The notes: generated from the sequence alone by a model not told the origin. Shown: positions 17,032-26,200, counted from the stretch's first letter. The stretch is 64,000 bases of DNA from Halobacteriales archaeon YIM A00013 (GCA_025041195.1 JAKCFM010000001.1:1426001-1490000); one strand, 5' to 3'. Translations and numbers: made by a program.

Positions 17032-17958
17032 ATGAGCCAGCAGTTACCGGACGTGCAGGCGTCGAGTCCAACCGTGAGCATCGGACTCAATCGCGTCGGC
17101 GTGACCGGTGTCGAAAAGCTCGTGGAGATCGATCAGAACGGTGATCGACCCGTCGTCCTGATGGCAGAGTTCGAAGTGTTTGTCGACCTGCCCAAATGGC
17201 GAAAGGGTGCGGATATGAGTCGGAACATGGAGGTCATCGACGAGACGCTCGAATCGGCCGTCGGTGACACCGCATCCGGTGTCGAAGACGTCTGTGGGAC
17301 GGCCGCCGAACGACTGCTCGAAAAACACGAGTACACGACGCAGGCTGAAGTTCGTATGGAGGCCCGCTATGTCGTCCACGATCGCACGCCAGCATCCGAG
17401 CGCCTCACGCAGTCGACTGCCGACATCATCGCGAGTGCAACGGCGACAGAAGACGGGACCAGTGAAGAAATTGGTGCGCGCGTAACGGGCATGACGGTGT
17501 GTCCGTGCTCACAGGGAATGTCCGCCGCACGTGCTCGGGAGACGCTCCTCGATCTCGGCGTCGACGATGACACCATCGAGGACTTCCTCGAAGCCGTCCC
17601 ACAGCCTGGCCACTCCCAGCGCGGGCACGCCACGCTGACGATCGAAACCGACGGCTCTGTCGATATCGATGTCACGGACGTCATTGATATCGCTCGTGAC
17701 TCGATGAGTGCGCGGATCTACAACCTGGCAAAGCGACCTGACGAGGATTACATGACCTACGACGCACACGCCGATGCGAAGTTCGTCGAAGACTGTGTCA
17801 GGTCATTGGCCGATGGTGTCACTGAGACGTTTTCTGCACTCCCAGACTCGGCCGTCATCACGATGAAACAGTCGAACGACGAGTCGATCCACCAGCATAA
17901 CGCCCACGCAGAGCGCGTTGCGACGATGGAAGAACTCCGGGCAGAAATCGACGGGTGA
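17032..17958 (+). CDS. mptA: GTP cyclohydrolase MptA (GTP cyclohydrolase IV / FolE2 family)
   Basis: A 308-residue protein of the FolE2/MptA group, which opens GTP to 7,8-dihydroneopterin 2',3'-cyclic phosphate as the first pterin step in archaea. Signatures include [24 protein letters not shown], the metal/substrate motif [12 protein letters not shown] and [12 protein letters not shown]. The C-terminal half includes [11 protein letters not shown]. The start is the ATG at 17032, which opens MSQQLPDVQ; an earlier ATG adds an unlikely lead. Haloarchaea use the product for folate-type cofactors. A beta-RFAP synthase homologue is also present in this window. Confidence 0.94.
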   Translation: MSQQLPDVQASSPTVSIGLNRVGVTGVEKLVEIDQNGDRPVVLMAEFEVFVDLPKWRKGADMSRNMEVIDETLESAVGDTASGVEDVCGTAAERLLEKHEYTTQAEVRMEARYVVHDRTPASERLTQSTADIIASATATEDGTSEEIGARVTGMTVCPCSQGMSAARARETLLDLGVDDDTIEDFLEAVPQPGHSQRGHATLTIETDGSVDIDVTDVIDIARDSMSARIYNLAKRPDEDYMTYDAHADAKFVEDCVRSLADGVTETFSALPDSAVITMKQSNDESIHQHNAHAERVATMEELRAEIDG

Positions 17959-17969
17959 AACGATTGGAC

Positions 17970-18776
17970 TCAGTCGAACGTTAGCGGTTCTGCATTCTCC
18001 CAGTGCGGTTCAAACTCGCCACGCACTTCGCTCGCAAAGCTACGATCTTTCAGATCGATGAGCGCAAACCGGTCGGATTCGCGCAATGGGTGCGCAACTT
18101 CGATACACACTTCAGAATCATCAACGATGGTGAACGTGCCCGTTACGTCGGAGCTCGTCCGGCAGTCGAAATTCCGGTGTGGAGAGAGACTCGTCCGATA
18201 GCGCGTCCCAACCGATGGTGGGAGATCATCGACGAGCGCCGGACGCATCAACAGCGAAACGTCAACGTCACGGGAGAGCGCATCTTCCAGCGCGATCGAG
18301 ACGCGTTCACCAATCATGTTGATATCGAAGCGATCGGAGACCGTCGAGGCGACCATCACGATCCGGTCGTCTGCTGCATCGAGGCGCTCGACGAGCAGAT
18401 CGTCGACCTCTTCAGGGCCGACGGCGGCGGTCCAGAATCGCTCGTCGTGTGGCTCTGCGCTTTCGAGACTGTCGGTTAGCTCCTGTACGATCTCCTCGTA
18501 CTGGGATTCCTTTTCCGAAAGCTCTCGTTTTTTATCTTCGAGCAGTCGATCAAGCGCGGTTGCGGGCTCGACGGCGACGTACTTTTTCGGACGGGACGCC
18601 GTTTGCGACCGAACGAGGCTGTACTGCTCGATGCTGTTGAGGACGTCGTAAATCCGACCCATTGGCACCTCGCTGACGTGAGACAACTCTTTTGCCGTTG
18701 TCGGGCCAGTTTTTAAGAGTGCGCGATAGGCGCGCGCTTCGTATTCGGAGAGGCCCAGGTCTCGCAAATTAGCCAT
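17970..18776 (-). CDS. TrmB family transcription regulator
   Basis: A 268-residue protein. The N-terminal winged helix reads LRDLGLSEYEARAYRALL and the recognition part VSEVPMGRIYDVLNSI, as in TrmB regulators of sugar and central metabolism. A helical linker (residues about 75-110, KKRELSEKESQYEEIVQEL) probably dimerises. The C-terminal half is a PLD-like/TrmB effector domain that binds a small ligand. The ATG at 18776 is preferred over 18788 because the family starts close to the first helix. Targets are not evident; the gene converges on mptA. Confidence 0.9.
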   Translation of the reverse strand: MANLRDLGLSEYEARAYRALLKTGPTTAKELSHVSEVPMGRIYDVLNSIEQYSLVRSQTASRPKKYVAVEPATALDRLLEDKKRELSEKESQYEEIVQELTDSLESAEPHDERFWTAAVGPEEVDDLLVERLDAADDRIVMVASTVSDRFDINMIGERVSIALEDALSRDVDVSLLMRPALVDDLPPSVGTRYRTSLSPHRNFDCRTSSDVTGTFTIVDDSEVCIEVAHPLRESDRFALIDLKDRSFASEVRGEFEPHWENAEPLTFD

Positions 18777-18820
18777 TGTATAGAGCAATTCTTCCCTATC
18801 GATAAAAACACATCGGGAGT

Positions 18821-20419
18821 TTACTCCCCCTGAACGCGCGAAATGAGGGCTTCTGGTGTTCGAACGCGATCAGAGGCCGTCTCGCCGGTGGTTACCGCCG
18901 CCCAGCCGTCGTGATCCCCGGTGAGTACGACGATCTTCTCGTGGTCGGCGATTCTAAGCGCGGCCCGGTGGAGATCGCTTCCGGGTTCATCCGCGACCGT
19001 GATCGTAAGCGGCGTCGAGCGGGCTCGTTCAACGGCGGTGGCGTAATGTGCCACCTCTGCTCCCATCCGATCGCTGGCACCAGCAAACTGCGCGAGGCTT
19101 TCGCGTGCGATCTCGGCGTAGCGGTCCGTTTCGGTGAGTACCGACAGATCAACGAGTGCGTTGGCGAGTGTGGTGTTCGAATCGAGCGGATAGAGCGGCC
19201 GATCGAGCAGTCCTGGACCTTCAATGGGGCCATCGACGAATCGGCCATCGCTCGATCGCAGGCCGTCGATCGTCCAGTCTGCTACCGACGTTGCAGTCTC
19301 ACGGACTGCTGGGTCGATGGTCTGGGCAACCGTCGTCAGCGCGCGCAACAGCGACGCCTGATCCGTGAGCAGTCCGGCGGGGCCACCAGCAAAATGCTGG
19401 ACGCGACCGTCAGCATCGAGAAGCGTGGTGGTGATGTGATCGAGTGCGCGTTCTCCAAACCGCTTGGCGCTCTCATCATCAGTGAGTGCGTAGTAGCGTG
19501 CGCAGGCGCGGATGGCGATCGCGTTCCCATCAGCGAACACGGTTGCGTCAACTGGCGGGCTCTCGGTCGATTCTCGATCGGTCGCACTGCGGGTGTAGTA
19601 GTCGCTTGCTGCCTGACTCCCAGCAAACGCCGATCCCGTCCAGAGCGTGGTTGCAAGGAACTCGATGAGTCGCTCGGCCGATCGTCGATACCGCTCCTCA
19701 CCAGTGTACTGGTAGGCAGTGGCGTATGCGCCACAGAGCGCCCCGTTCGTCGATAGCAGTTTTGCGCGGTGTGGATCCCCCCAGCTGGGTTCGTTCGCAT
19801 ACCGGTATGCACTGCCATCGTACTCGTCGATCAGTCCACGCGAAACGGCGTCAAGCGTTCTGGTCGCCGGCTCTCGCGCCCGCTTGAGCGCAAACTCGAT
19901 CGTTCTGGGAAGCGGAAACTTCGCACCCGTCCCCCAGCCTGCGTGTTCCGTATCGAACGCCCCGTGAAGCTGCTCGGTCATGTGGCGCTCGATCCGTTCG
20001 GAGAGCGCCCCCGCCGGGGGTTGACCACCCTGGAGCGGCCGCGGAACCGAGCCCGTTTGACCGTCTTCGTAGGAATCGCGAACGCGCTCTATAACGTTTC
20101 TGAACGTGTTTGCATCCATATACGTCGATCCAGTCAGGATTGCTCCGGACGGAGAAAGAAAGACGACCGTCGGAAACCCACCCATCGTGTACCGGTCTCG
20201 AATCCGCGGCCGGCGATCGGGATCGACGAGCACGGGAACGAAATCGTCGTTGACGTTGGCGGCGATCATCGGCGAATCGAACGTTTCGCTCGCCATCGTC
20301 TCACACCGATCACACCAGGGCGGTGACAGCACTACCAACAGGGGTGTATCGGTCTCACGGGCGATTTCAAACGGCTCGGGCCCCCACTCGTGAAACTCCA
20401 CGAGCGTGTCACTGTCCAT
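18821..20419 (-). CDS. Thioredoxin-domain protein of the DUF255 (YyaL/spermatogenesis-associated 20) family
   Basis: A 532-residue protein from the ATG at 20419. The N-terminal thioredoxin-like domain carries LSPPWCDRCETM (CxxC near residues 35-38) and the cis-proline region MGGFPTVVFLSP. The rest is a six-hairpin alpha/alpha barrel like N-acylglucosamine 2-epimerase, with LLSTNGALCGAYATAY and VFADGNAIAIRACARYY. Family members are often about 700 residues, so this is a short version. Cellular role of the family is uncertain. It lies 46 bases from the SRAP gene on the same strand. Confidence 0.9.
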   Translation of the reverse strand: MDSDTLVEFHEWGPEPFEIARETDTPLLVVLSPPWCDRCETMASETFDSPMIAANVNDDFVPVLVDPDRRPRIRDRYTMGGFPTVVFLSPSGAILTGSTYMDANTFRNVIERVRDSYEDGQTGSVPRPLQGGQPPAGALSERIERHMTEQLHGAFDTEHAGWGTGAKFPLPRTIEFALKRAREPATRTLDAVSRGLIDEYDGSAYRYANEPSWGDPHRAKLLSTNGALCGAYATAYQYTGEERYRRSAERLIEFLATTLWTGSAFAGSQAASDYYTRSATDRESTESPPVDATVFADGNAIAIRACARYYALTDDESAKRFGERALDHITTTLLDADGRVQHFAGGPAGLLTDQASLLRALTTVAQTIDPAVRETATSVADWTIDGLRSSDGRFVDGPIEGPGLLDRPLYPLDSNTTLANALVDLSVLTETDRYAEIARESLAQFAGASDRMGAEVAHYATAVERARSTPLTITVADEPGSDLHRAALRIADHEKIVVLTGDHDGWAAVTTGETASDRVRTPEALISRVQGE

Positions 20420-20465
20420 GACTATAGTCGGCCGGCCGGCTGAATGGGTGTTTCGGAAGGCCAGA

Positions 20466-21155
20466 CTACCGATCGTCGATGGCCTCCACAACGGCTGGGG
20501 TGTCGTTCGTTGGATCGTTGACGGCCCGCGAAACGGGATAGCGATCGAGGACAGCGTCGTCGATCGGCTCTAGCGTCTCGACACCAGCACCTGCTAGCCA
20601 CGCCTGTTCGGTGGGCTCCGAGAGCACCACCGGCATTCGGTCGTGAATCGGTTCGACGGTGGCGGTTGGCGACTGGGTCAGTATCGTAAACGAGATGAGC
20701 TCCTCTGCACTCCGGTCTGGGCCGTCCTGGGCGAACGCATCGAGTTGTGTTTGCACGTGTGTCGGCGTCCACCGCTCGTAGAGCCCGGCCAGTGCAAATG
20801 GATCGCCGTCGCTGTGGACAAACCGGAAGGGCTGGCTGCGTTCATCGCTCGACCATTCGTAGAAACCATCCACCGGAACGAGACAGCGACGATGGCGATA
20901 GGCGTCAGCGAACGTTCGTCGATCGGCCACCGTTTCAGCACGGGCGTTGATGTGATCGGTCGTTCGTTTGTCGGCCCACGACGGCACTAATCCCCAGTGT
21001 GCGCGCTGAATCGTATCAGCATCGTCATCTCGGATGATTGGTAACTGTTGGCCTGGTGCTGCGTTGTATCGAGGCTCGAACGAAAACGACAGTTGGGCGT
21101 CGAACCGCGTTTCGAGCGCTGCTGGGTCGACGAACAGACTGTACCGACCACACAT
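20466..21155 (-). CDS. SRAP-type abasic-site protein (SOS response-associated peptidase)
   Basis: A 229-residue protein of the YedK/HMCES family. The N-terminus MCGRYSLF leaves the catalytic Cys at position 2, which crosslinks to abasic sites in single-stranded DNA after Met removal. YNAAPGQQLPII, HWGLVPSWA, INARAETV and the CLVPVDGFYEW block are diagnostic, and HDRMPVVL supplies the active-site His. It protects abasic sites during replication. Start is certain because the Cys must be at residue 2. Confidence 0.95.
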   Translation of the reverse strand: MCGRYSLFVDPAALETRFDAQLSFSFEPRYNAAPGQQLPIIRDDDADTIQRAHWGLVPSWADKRTTDHINARAETVADRRTFADAYRHRRCLVPVDGFYEWSSDERSQPFRFVHSDGDPFALAGLYERWTPTHVQTQLDAFAQDGPDRSAEELISFTILTQSPTATVEPIHDRMPVVLSEPTEQAWLAGAGVETLEPIDDAVLDRYPVSRAVNDPTNDTPAVVEAIDDR

Positions 21156-21241
21156 GGACAGTAGTTGGGTCTCAATCAGCTTAAACGTCTACCCCTTCAT
21201 CCACACATCCATTTAAATTAAATGAGGCACAACCGTCGACC

Positions 21242-21616
21242 GTGTCCAACGATCCACCCTTCGAAATCACTGCCCGTCCCGAACGACGGTTTACCGGAAA
21301 CACGCTCCGATACGACGGTGACGTGACGTTTACGCTCACGGCAGCCGATCCGAACGACGAGCCGCTCGAACAGACGATCACGCGTGTCCTTGAGGAGGGT
21401 CCGTATCGCTACGGCGACTGGTTCGACCTGCCGATCCCCGTCTGGTTGGTTCACGACGCAGACCGGAGCGATACGTTCAGGGTGTCGATCAGCGATGGCA
21501 GGGTCAGATTACACGTCCTTCCGGGGACGACGGGACCGGGGCTCGAAGCGTTCTACGGACGGCTTCTCGAACGAACGGAAACGCCGTGGGAGATCGACCG
21601 GCAGGTCAGCGTATGA
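21242..21616 (+). CDS. Conserved-looking hypothetical protein
   Basis: A 124-residue acidic protein from a GTG at 21242, with an AT-rich promoter element just upstream (about 21210-21222). It has no membrane segment. Beta-strand-like stretches alternate with turns (RYDGDVTFTLTA, GDWFDLPIPVWLVHD, DGRVRLHVLPGT). I do not recognise the family. It is divergent from the SRAP gene and lies 61 bases before the LOR/SDH gene on the same strand. Confidence 0.65.
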   Translation: MSNDPPFEITARPERRFTGNTLRYDGDVTFTLTAADPNDEPLEQTITRVLEEGPYRYGDWFDLPIPVWLVHDADRSDTFRVSISDGRVRLHVLPGTTGPGLEAFYGRLLERTETPWEIDRQVSV

Positions 21617-21677
21617 CGCCACCTCACGGCTCGCCGGAGACACAACCGATATTGCGGGGTGGATCAACTCCTGACGT

Positions 21678-22904
21678 ATGACAGTGTCTCGCGCAGTCGA
21701 GTTAGACGGCCACATTATCGACTCAGGAACGCTTCAAACCTGTTTCACCACTATTATGGAGCAGGGTGGAACCTTTGAGGTGGAGTCGTTTGATATCGGC
21801 AAATCCGAAACCGATGAGTCCTACGCACGACTGTCTGTCCGGGCAGACACCGAAGACGAGTTGAAAGCGATCATCCACGAACTCCATCAAAACGGAGCCA
21901 ATCCGATCGATCCGAACAACGCCACGCTTGAGCCCGCGCCCGCCGATCAGGTCGTTCCCACCGGCTTCTATTCGACGACGAATCACCCCACTGACGTGCG
22001 CATTGATGGCGAGTGGATTCCCGTCGAACGCAACGAAATGGACTGTGCAGTGGTCGTCGAGCGGACGCCCGCAGGCGCACGCGCAACAGCACGCGTGCTC
22101 AATGCGATCGAAGCGGACGATCAGGTGGTAGTTGGTGAAACTGGCGTGCGAGTCAAACCCCCTGAACGGCCGCGTGACAACTCCGGTGCGTTCGGATTCA
22201 TGCAGGGTGGGGTCTCAAGCGAACGCCCCTCGCAGTCGACGATCGCGAAAATAGCCGACGCCATCATTGAAACGAAATCATCGGGCGGGAACGTGCTCGC
22301 CGTCTGTGGCCCGGCACTGATTCACTCCGGGGCGCGCGAAGCGCTTGCTCGGCTCGTTCGAACGGGATATATAGATATGCTGTCGGCGGGCAACGGGTTC
22401 GCGGTCCACGATATCGAACGCGACCGATTCGGAACGTCGCTCGGAATGAACACCGAAACGCTGGATCATCCGCGCAGCGGACACAAACACCACATTTACG
22501 CGCTCAGTGAGGTGATTCGAGCAGGCTCAATCACCAACGCCGTTGGGGAGGGCCTCATCGGCTCCGGCGTGATGTATGAGTGTGTCACCAACGACGTGCC
22601 GTACGTCCTCGCCGGCTCTATCCGTGATGATGGCCCGCTCCCGGACACGATCACCGACACGATTAAGGCCCAGAACGCGATCAGAGAGCAGGCACACCAG
22701 GCAGACATGGTGTTGATGCTCTCGACGCTGCTCCACTCGGTCGCCGTCGGGAACTGTCTCCCTTCGACAACACGCGTCGTCTGCGTTGATATCAATCCGG
22801 CCACCGTCACGCAACTCCTCGACCGTGGTTCAGATCAGGCCGTCGGCATGGTCACCGACATCGGGACGTTCGTGCCAATGCTCGCAGAGCAGATCTGTGA
22901 GTAG
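21678..22904 (+). CDS. LOR/SDH-domain protein, archaeal ornithine cyclodeaminase type (TIGR00300)
   Basis: A 408-residue protein. The N-terminal part (FTTIMEQGGTFEVESFDIG) is the conserved region first described in bifunctional lysine-ketoglutarate reductase/saccharopine dehydrogenase. The second half contains an NAD-binding deoxyhypusine-synthase-like fold: LAVCGPALIHSGAREALARL, LSAGNGFAVHDIE and RVVCVDINPATVTQL. The TIGR00300 family includes archaeal ornithine cyclodeaminase, which makes proline from ornithine with NAD. This is the best assignment; the enzyme activity itself is inferred. Confidence 0.85.
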   Translation: MTVSRAVELDGHIIDSGTLQTCFTTIMEQGGTFEVESFDIGKSETDESYARLSVRADTEDELKAIIHELHQNGANPIDPNNATLEPAPADQVVPTGFYSTTNHPTDVRIDGEWIPVERNEMDCAVVVERTPAGARATARVLNAIEADDQVVVGETGVRVKPPERPRDNSGAFGFMQGGVSSERPSQSTIAKIADAIIETKSSGGNVLAVCGPALIHSGAREALARLVRTGYIDMLSAGNGFAVHDIERDRFGTSLGMNTETLDHPRSGHKHHIYALSEVIRAGSITNAVGEGLIGSGVMYECVTNDVPYVLAGSIRDDGPLPDTITDTIKAQNAIREQAHQADMVLMLSTLLHSVAVGNCLPSTTRVVCVDINPATVTQLLDRGSDQAVGMVTDIGTFVPMLAEQICE

Positions 22905-22959
22905 TTTCAAGGGCAACGATCGCCAGATTAATAATGTATAGGGCTATTTTATTAATAAA

Positions 22960-23820
22960 ATGGACGATGCTGTCACAGGCGGTTCACCCTGGCGGACGAA
23001 TCGATACACACAGGTCGGCGTTCTCGCCGTCATCGTCCTGTGTGGGTTATCAGTCGTTGGAATTTTCTCGGGCCCTTCGAAGGTAGTGATAATCGCGTGG
23101 GTTGCGCTGCTGGCAATGGCACTCGCCGCATTCGTTGGTACTCGCGGAGAGACGGCCACCGCCAGGCGCCTCGTTTGGGGCTACGGACTGGCGAGTGGGG
23201 CGATGATTGCGAGTGCGTCGTTGTTTCTCGTTCCGGACGCAATCGGCTTTGATCCGAAGATCGGTGGCATTGGAATCACACTCGGCGTATTGCTCGGATA
23301 CGGTGCACACACGATCGGCCATCGGCTCTCACACATTGAGGGACTAGGAACGATCACCGTTCAGTTGAGCGCGCATTCGTTTGCTGGCGGCGCGATCATC
23401 GGATTGATCTACGGAACGCTACCTGATCTCGGATTGCTTGTCGGACTGAGTATCATTTCACACAAGGCACCCGCCGGCTATGCGGCCGCAAGACGGCTCG
23501 TTCGCGACGGAAAAACACCAACCGTCCTGTTGCTCCCGTCGGCTGCCGTTGGACTCGCTGCACTGCCCGCAGCGATGATTACGATTCAGAGCACGCCTGT
23601 CGAAAACGCGCTGTTGTTTGGCTTTGCAACCGGTGTCTTTCTCCACATAGCGATGGACTTTCTCCCACAGTGTGAGACGGGCTCGGAGTTCAGTGATGCG
23701 CTCGGCGTGACAGAGTCCGCCGCCGTCCATGCCGCACTGGACAAGCTCAGGATTCATGCCGTCATCAGCACGATCAGTGGTGCTGTCGTCGTCGTCGGTG
23801 CCTGGGCACTGATCTCGTAA
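22960..23820 (+). CDS. ZIP family metal transporter
   Basis: A 286-residue protein with about eight hydrophobic segments. The metal-site helices carry the ZIP pattern: AHSFAGGAIIGL in segment 4 and SHKAPAGYA in segment 5, corresponding to the family HNxPEG and HKxPEG motifs. It should import divalent metal, typically zinc, across the cytoplasmic membrane. The promoter region has an AT-rich TTATTAATAAA immediately before the ATG. The next gene, on the opposite strand 5 bases away, is a tiny zinc-ribbon protein. Confidence 0.88.
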   Translation: MDDAVTGGSPWRTNRYTQVGVLAVIVLCGLSVVGIFSGPSKVVIIAWVALLAMALAAFVGTRGETATARRLVWGYGLASGAMIASASLFLVPDAIGFDPKIGGIGITLGVLLGYGAHTIGHRLSHIEGLGTITVQLSAHSFAGGAIIGLIYGTLPDLGLLVGLSIISHKAPAGYAAARRLVRDGKTPTVLLLPSAAVGLAALPAAMITIQSTPVENALLFGFATGVFLHIAMDFLPQCETGSEFSDALGVTESAAVHAALDKLRIHAVISTISGAVVVVGAWALIS

Positions 23821-23825
23821 GTTCG

Positions 23826-23936
23826 TTAGTGGAGCATCGTTTCACAGTGTGGACAGATCTTCATCCGAATCGGAATCTTTGATTCACACCAGGGACACTG
23901 CATCTCTCCCGTATCACTATCGTCTTGGCGCAACAT
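23826..23936 (-). CDS. 36-residue double-CxxC zinc-ribbon protein
   Basis: The minus strand from the ATG at 23936 to the TAA at 23826 encodes 36 residues with two CxxC knuckles, CPWC at residues 14-17 and CPHC near 28-31, separated by ESKIPIRMKI. This is a complete zinc-ribbon in a protein with almost nothing else. Such short zinc-finger proteins are common in haloarchaea. It ends 5 bases from the ZIP transporter stop. Function unknown; nucleic-acid or protein binding is the usual inference. Confidence 0.7.
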   Translation of the reverse strand: MLRQDDSDTGEMQCPWCESKIPIRMKICPHCETMLH

Positions 23937-24013
23937 GGTGAGTTTATTTTATCAGTCGAAATAATAACTATAACGATCAATGTGCGGAGTGACAGAGGGG
24001 TGCCTCGGTTGGC

Positions 24014-24541
24014 TCACAACTCGATTCTGGAGGTGGGATCATCGAGTTCCCAGAGGAGTTTCGGGAGAAACGCATCGAGATGGTCCACAACTTTGCGTTC
24101 GGAGACGTCCAGTCCATCGCAGTGCTGGTGTGCTTTCTCCCTGATGGAAACGTGAATCTCACCGTCCTCAACGTGAATCTCCAGGGGAAAGACCGAACAG
24201 CGCGTTGGCTTCCAATCGTGTTCGGCATGCAGCGAACAGAGTCCCTCGTCGTTGAGGAAATAGCAGGCCTGGTCGTCGACATCGACGAACTCATCGCGGT
24301 CTTTGGATTCTCGTCGGATGAAATCGTGGCCTTTCAGTTGTTTGAGTGGCCCATCGAGCGATTCACGGGCGGCGAGTTCGCGGAGGTCTTCCCCGTAGAG
24401 CAAGACGCCGTGCTGACAACACCAGGTGCATTCCGACACGCACTCGAACGTGAGCGACTCGTCAAACTCAACGATTGCCTCACAGCCGGGATACACCTCC
24501 ACGCGCGAATGTCCGCTCACGAACGATACAGAGGGTGGCAA
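24014..24541 (-). CDS. YkgJ-type cysteine-cluster protein
   Basis: A 175-residue protein with the zinc/iron-chelating cysteine cluster of the YkgJ family: CVSECTWCCQHG near residues 34-45, then CYFLNDEGLCSLH and RCSVFPLEI further on. The spacing C-x3-C-x2-CC is typical. The family has no firmly known function; metal binding is inferred. Start uncertain: an in-frame GTG lies at codon 13. It follows TFS by 18 bases on the same strand, so it is probably in the same operon. Confidence 0.85.
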   Translation of the reverse strand: MPPSVSFVSGHSRVEVYPGCEAIVEFDESLTFECVSECTWCCQHGVLLYGEDLRELAARESLDGPLKQLKGHDFIRRESKDRDEFVDVDDQACYFLNDEGLCSLHAEHDWKPTRCSVFPLEIHVEDGEIHVSIREKAHQHCDGLDVSERKVVDHLDAFLPKLLWELDDPTSRIEL

Positions 24542-24559
24542 CGATGATACGTGTGTCGG

Positions 24560-24886
24560 CTAGGAATATCCGCGCCAGCGTTTCCCACACTCCTGGCACT
24601 TGAAAAACCGCGTTGGTGGTTCGTCGGCGGAGCCCGTCTGTTTGATCGTATACCAGGCCCGGTCGTGGCCACAGCCATCACAGATAACCTCCGTGGACGG
24701 AAGCCCCTCGTCGGCAGCACCCTCCTCGGTTTCGATCACGTCGTCGAACGTCTGTTCGTCGGTGCTGATGAACGCCTCTGCTCGGTCGTCATCGCGTTCG
24801 GTCCGTTGATCGCAGCTCGAACAGACCATTTCGTCGGTGTCGCGGTCTGTGTGCATCAGCGAGCCACACGCATCGCAAAACTGCAT
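24560..24886 (-). CDS. tfs: Transcription factor S (TFS, RNA polymerase cleavage factor)
   Basis: A 108-residue protein with two zinc ribbons. The N-terminal one is FCDACGSLMHTD and CSSC, like RpoM/Rpb9; the C-terminal TFIIS-type ribbon has CDGCGHDRAWY, the acidic hairpin SADEPPTRFFKC and CGKRW. The D-E pair stimulates transcript cleavage by backtracked RNA polymerase. Start set at the ATG at 24886, the standard N-terminus MQFC. It lies 37 bases after the beta-RFAP synthase gene on the same strand. Confidence 0.95.
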   Translation of the reverse strand: MQFCDACGSLMHTDRDTDEMVCSSCDQRTERDDDRAEAFISTDEQTFDDVIETEEGAADEGLPSTEVICDGCGHDRAWYTIKQTGSADEPPTRFFKCQECGKRWRGYS

Positions 24887-24923
24887 ATCGGACCTAGTCG
24901 CTCGATGGGCTAAAAACGGCTGG

Positions 24924-25889
24924 TCACCGATCGATCGAAATGGCGCCCGTATTTCGTGGTTTCGCACAGTAGACCGTCGCATCAAGACCAACCGTTTCTA
25001 GCGTCTCCTCGACGGCCTGGAGCCCAAGCGGGGCCTGCTCCACCGACGTGAGCCCATACACTGCCGGTCCCCACGAGGATTGGCCAACCCCAAAGAGTGC
25101 GCCACAGTCTCTGAGCTCAGTAATGAGTGCTCCAGCAGGGGGTCGGTAAACGCCGCCTTGCTGTTCTGCGTACCACGAACCGTTCAATCGACCGATGGCA
25201 TTGATCGCTTGCCCGAACTGCTCGATCGAGTCACTCGCCACGGCTGGTAACAGCTCGTGAGTCACGACCGTCGCAATCGTATCACTAATGGCGGGATCTG
25301 CGGATTCGACGACCGTTCGCATCGACGCGTCTTCGGATGCGCCGTGGTCTCCAACCACGCCATCGGGAACGACCACGACAAATCGCCACGATTCGGGGAT
25401 CGTGTGGCGCGCGATCACGGGCGGAACGGACCACTCACCGTGTTCAGGGGGTGCCGTAGTGAACCGCTCGGTTGGGTGGCCGCCATCAATCACGAAGCCA
25501 CCGGATTCGAACGTTGCGACGCCAATGCCGCTGCGACCGCTCCGACCAAGCGAGGGGGCTCGCGACCGGATCGCCGGGTCGAGATCGTAGGCGCGTGCAA
25601 TCCCAGCGAGTGTCGCAAGTGCGTGTTGCGTTCCGCTGCCGAGTCCAACGTGGCGATCGAGCGATTCGTGCACCTGGATCTTTGCCCCCGGGACTGAAAG
25701 CAGTTCGACGGCCGCGTTCGCAACATCGCTGACGATCGATGGCGCACGGACAGTTTCAGCTCTCTGCACCTCGATCCGGACGGTAGGCGCATCGATGGCA
25801 AGCCCGATGCCGCCATAGAGGCGCTGGCGAGCTAACGAGAGATTCTGAAACCCTAAATGGAGCCGAGGGCCTGTCCGTACGACGACCAT
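24924..25889 (-). CDS. mptG: Beta-ribofuranosylaminobenzene 5'-phosphate synthase (GHMP-kinase fold)
   Basis: A 321-residue protein from the ATG at 25889, which opens MVVVRTGPRLHLGF like other family members; the frame is open far upstream but without homology. GHMP features are GPRLHLGF, VGLGSGTQHALATLAG (phosphate loop) and the FGVGQSSWGPAVYGL block. The methanogen enzyme joins 4-hydroxybenzoate or p-aminobenzoate to PRPP, committing to methanopterin. Haloarchaea are thought to use folates, so the biological product here is uncertain. It sits after TrkH and the small membrane gene, 65 bases away. Confidence 0.86.
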   Translation of the reverse strand: MVVVRTGPRLHLGFQNLSLARQRLYGGIGLAIDAPTVRIEVQRAETVRAPSIVSDVANAAVELLSVPGAKIQVHESLDRHVGLGSGTQHALATLAGIARAYDLDPAIRSRAPSLGRSGRSGIGVATFESGGFVIDGGHPTERFTTAPPEHGEWSVPPVIARHTIPESWRFVVVVPDGVVGDHGASEDASMRTVVESADPAISDTIATVVTHELLPAVASDSIEQFGQAINAIGRLNGSWYAEQQGGVYRPPAGALITELRDCGALFGVGQSSWGPAVYGLTSVEQAPLGLQAVEETLETVGLDATVYCAKPRNTGAISIDR

Positions 25890-25954
25890 GCCCGAGTAAC
25901 GCTGGACACGGCCATTCCGGTTGCGACACCGGAGAGTTGTACCACTATCGACAG

Positions 25955-26200
25955 CTACTCCGAGATGATCGAGTGGAGTAAGTGGCCAACGAACACGAGC
26001 AGATAGCCGATCGCGAGCCCGGTCGTGAGCCACATTCGGCCGAGCAGTGCGATCAGGAGAATCAGAATCGGCCCAGTGAGAATCAGCAGATCGTAAATTG
26101 GGTCGCGATCGCCCGCCCACGACAGAAAGCTCACTGAAGCGAGATCCGTCGGGACGAGCTGTGTCAACAGCGAGACGATCGTTGCGATAGCAGAGCTCAT
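25955..26200 (-). CDS. Small membrane protein coupled to trkH
   Basis: An 81-residue protein with two or three hydrophobic segments (LLILTGPILILLIALLG and TGLAIGYLLVFVGHLLH). Its ATG at 26200 overlaps the trkH stop by four bases (ATGA), so it is translated with the transporter. I know no function; the coupling suggests an accessory role in potassium uptake. Confidence 0.75.
   Translation of the reverse strand: MSSAIATIVSLLTQLVPTDLASVSFLSWAGDRDPIYDLLILTGPILILLIALLGRMWLTTGLAIGYLLVFVGHLLHSIISE

Noticed and set aside
24080-24547. Plus-strand frame of 155 codons opposite the YkgJ-type gene
   Set aside because: The minus strand carries the cysteine cluster in family spacing; the plus frame is its shadow.
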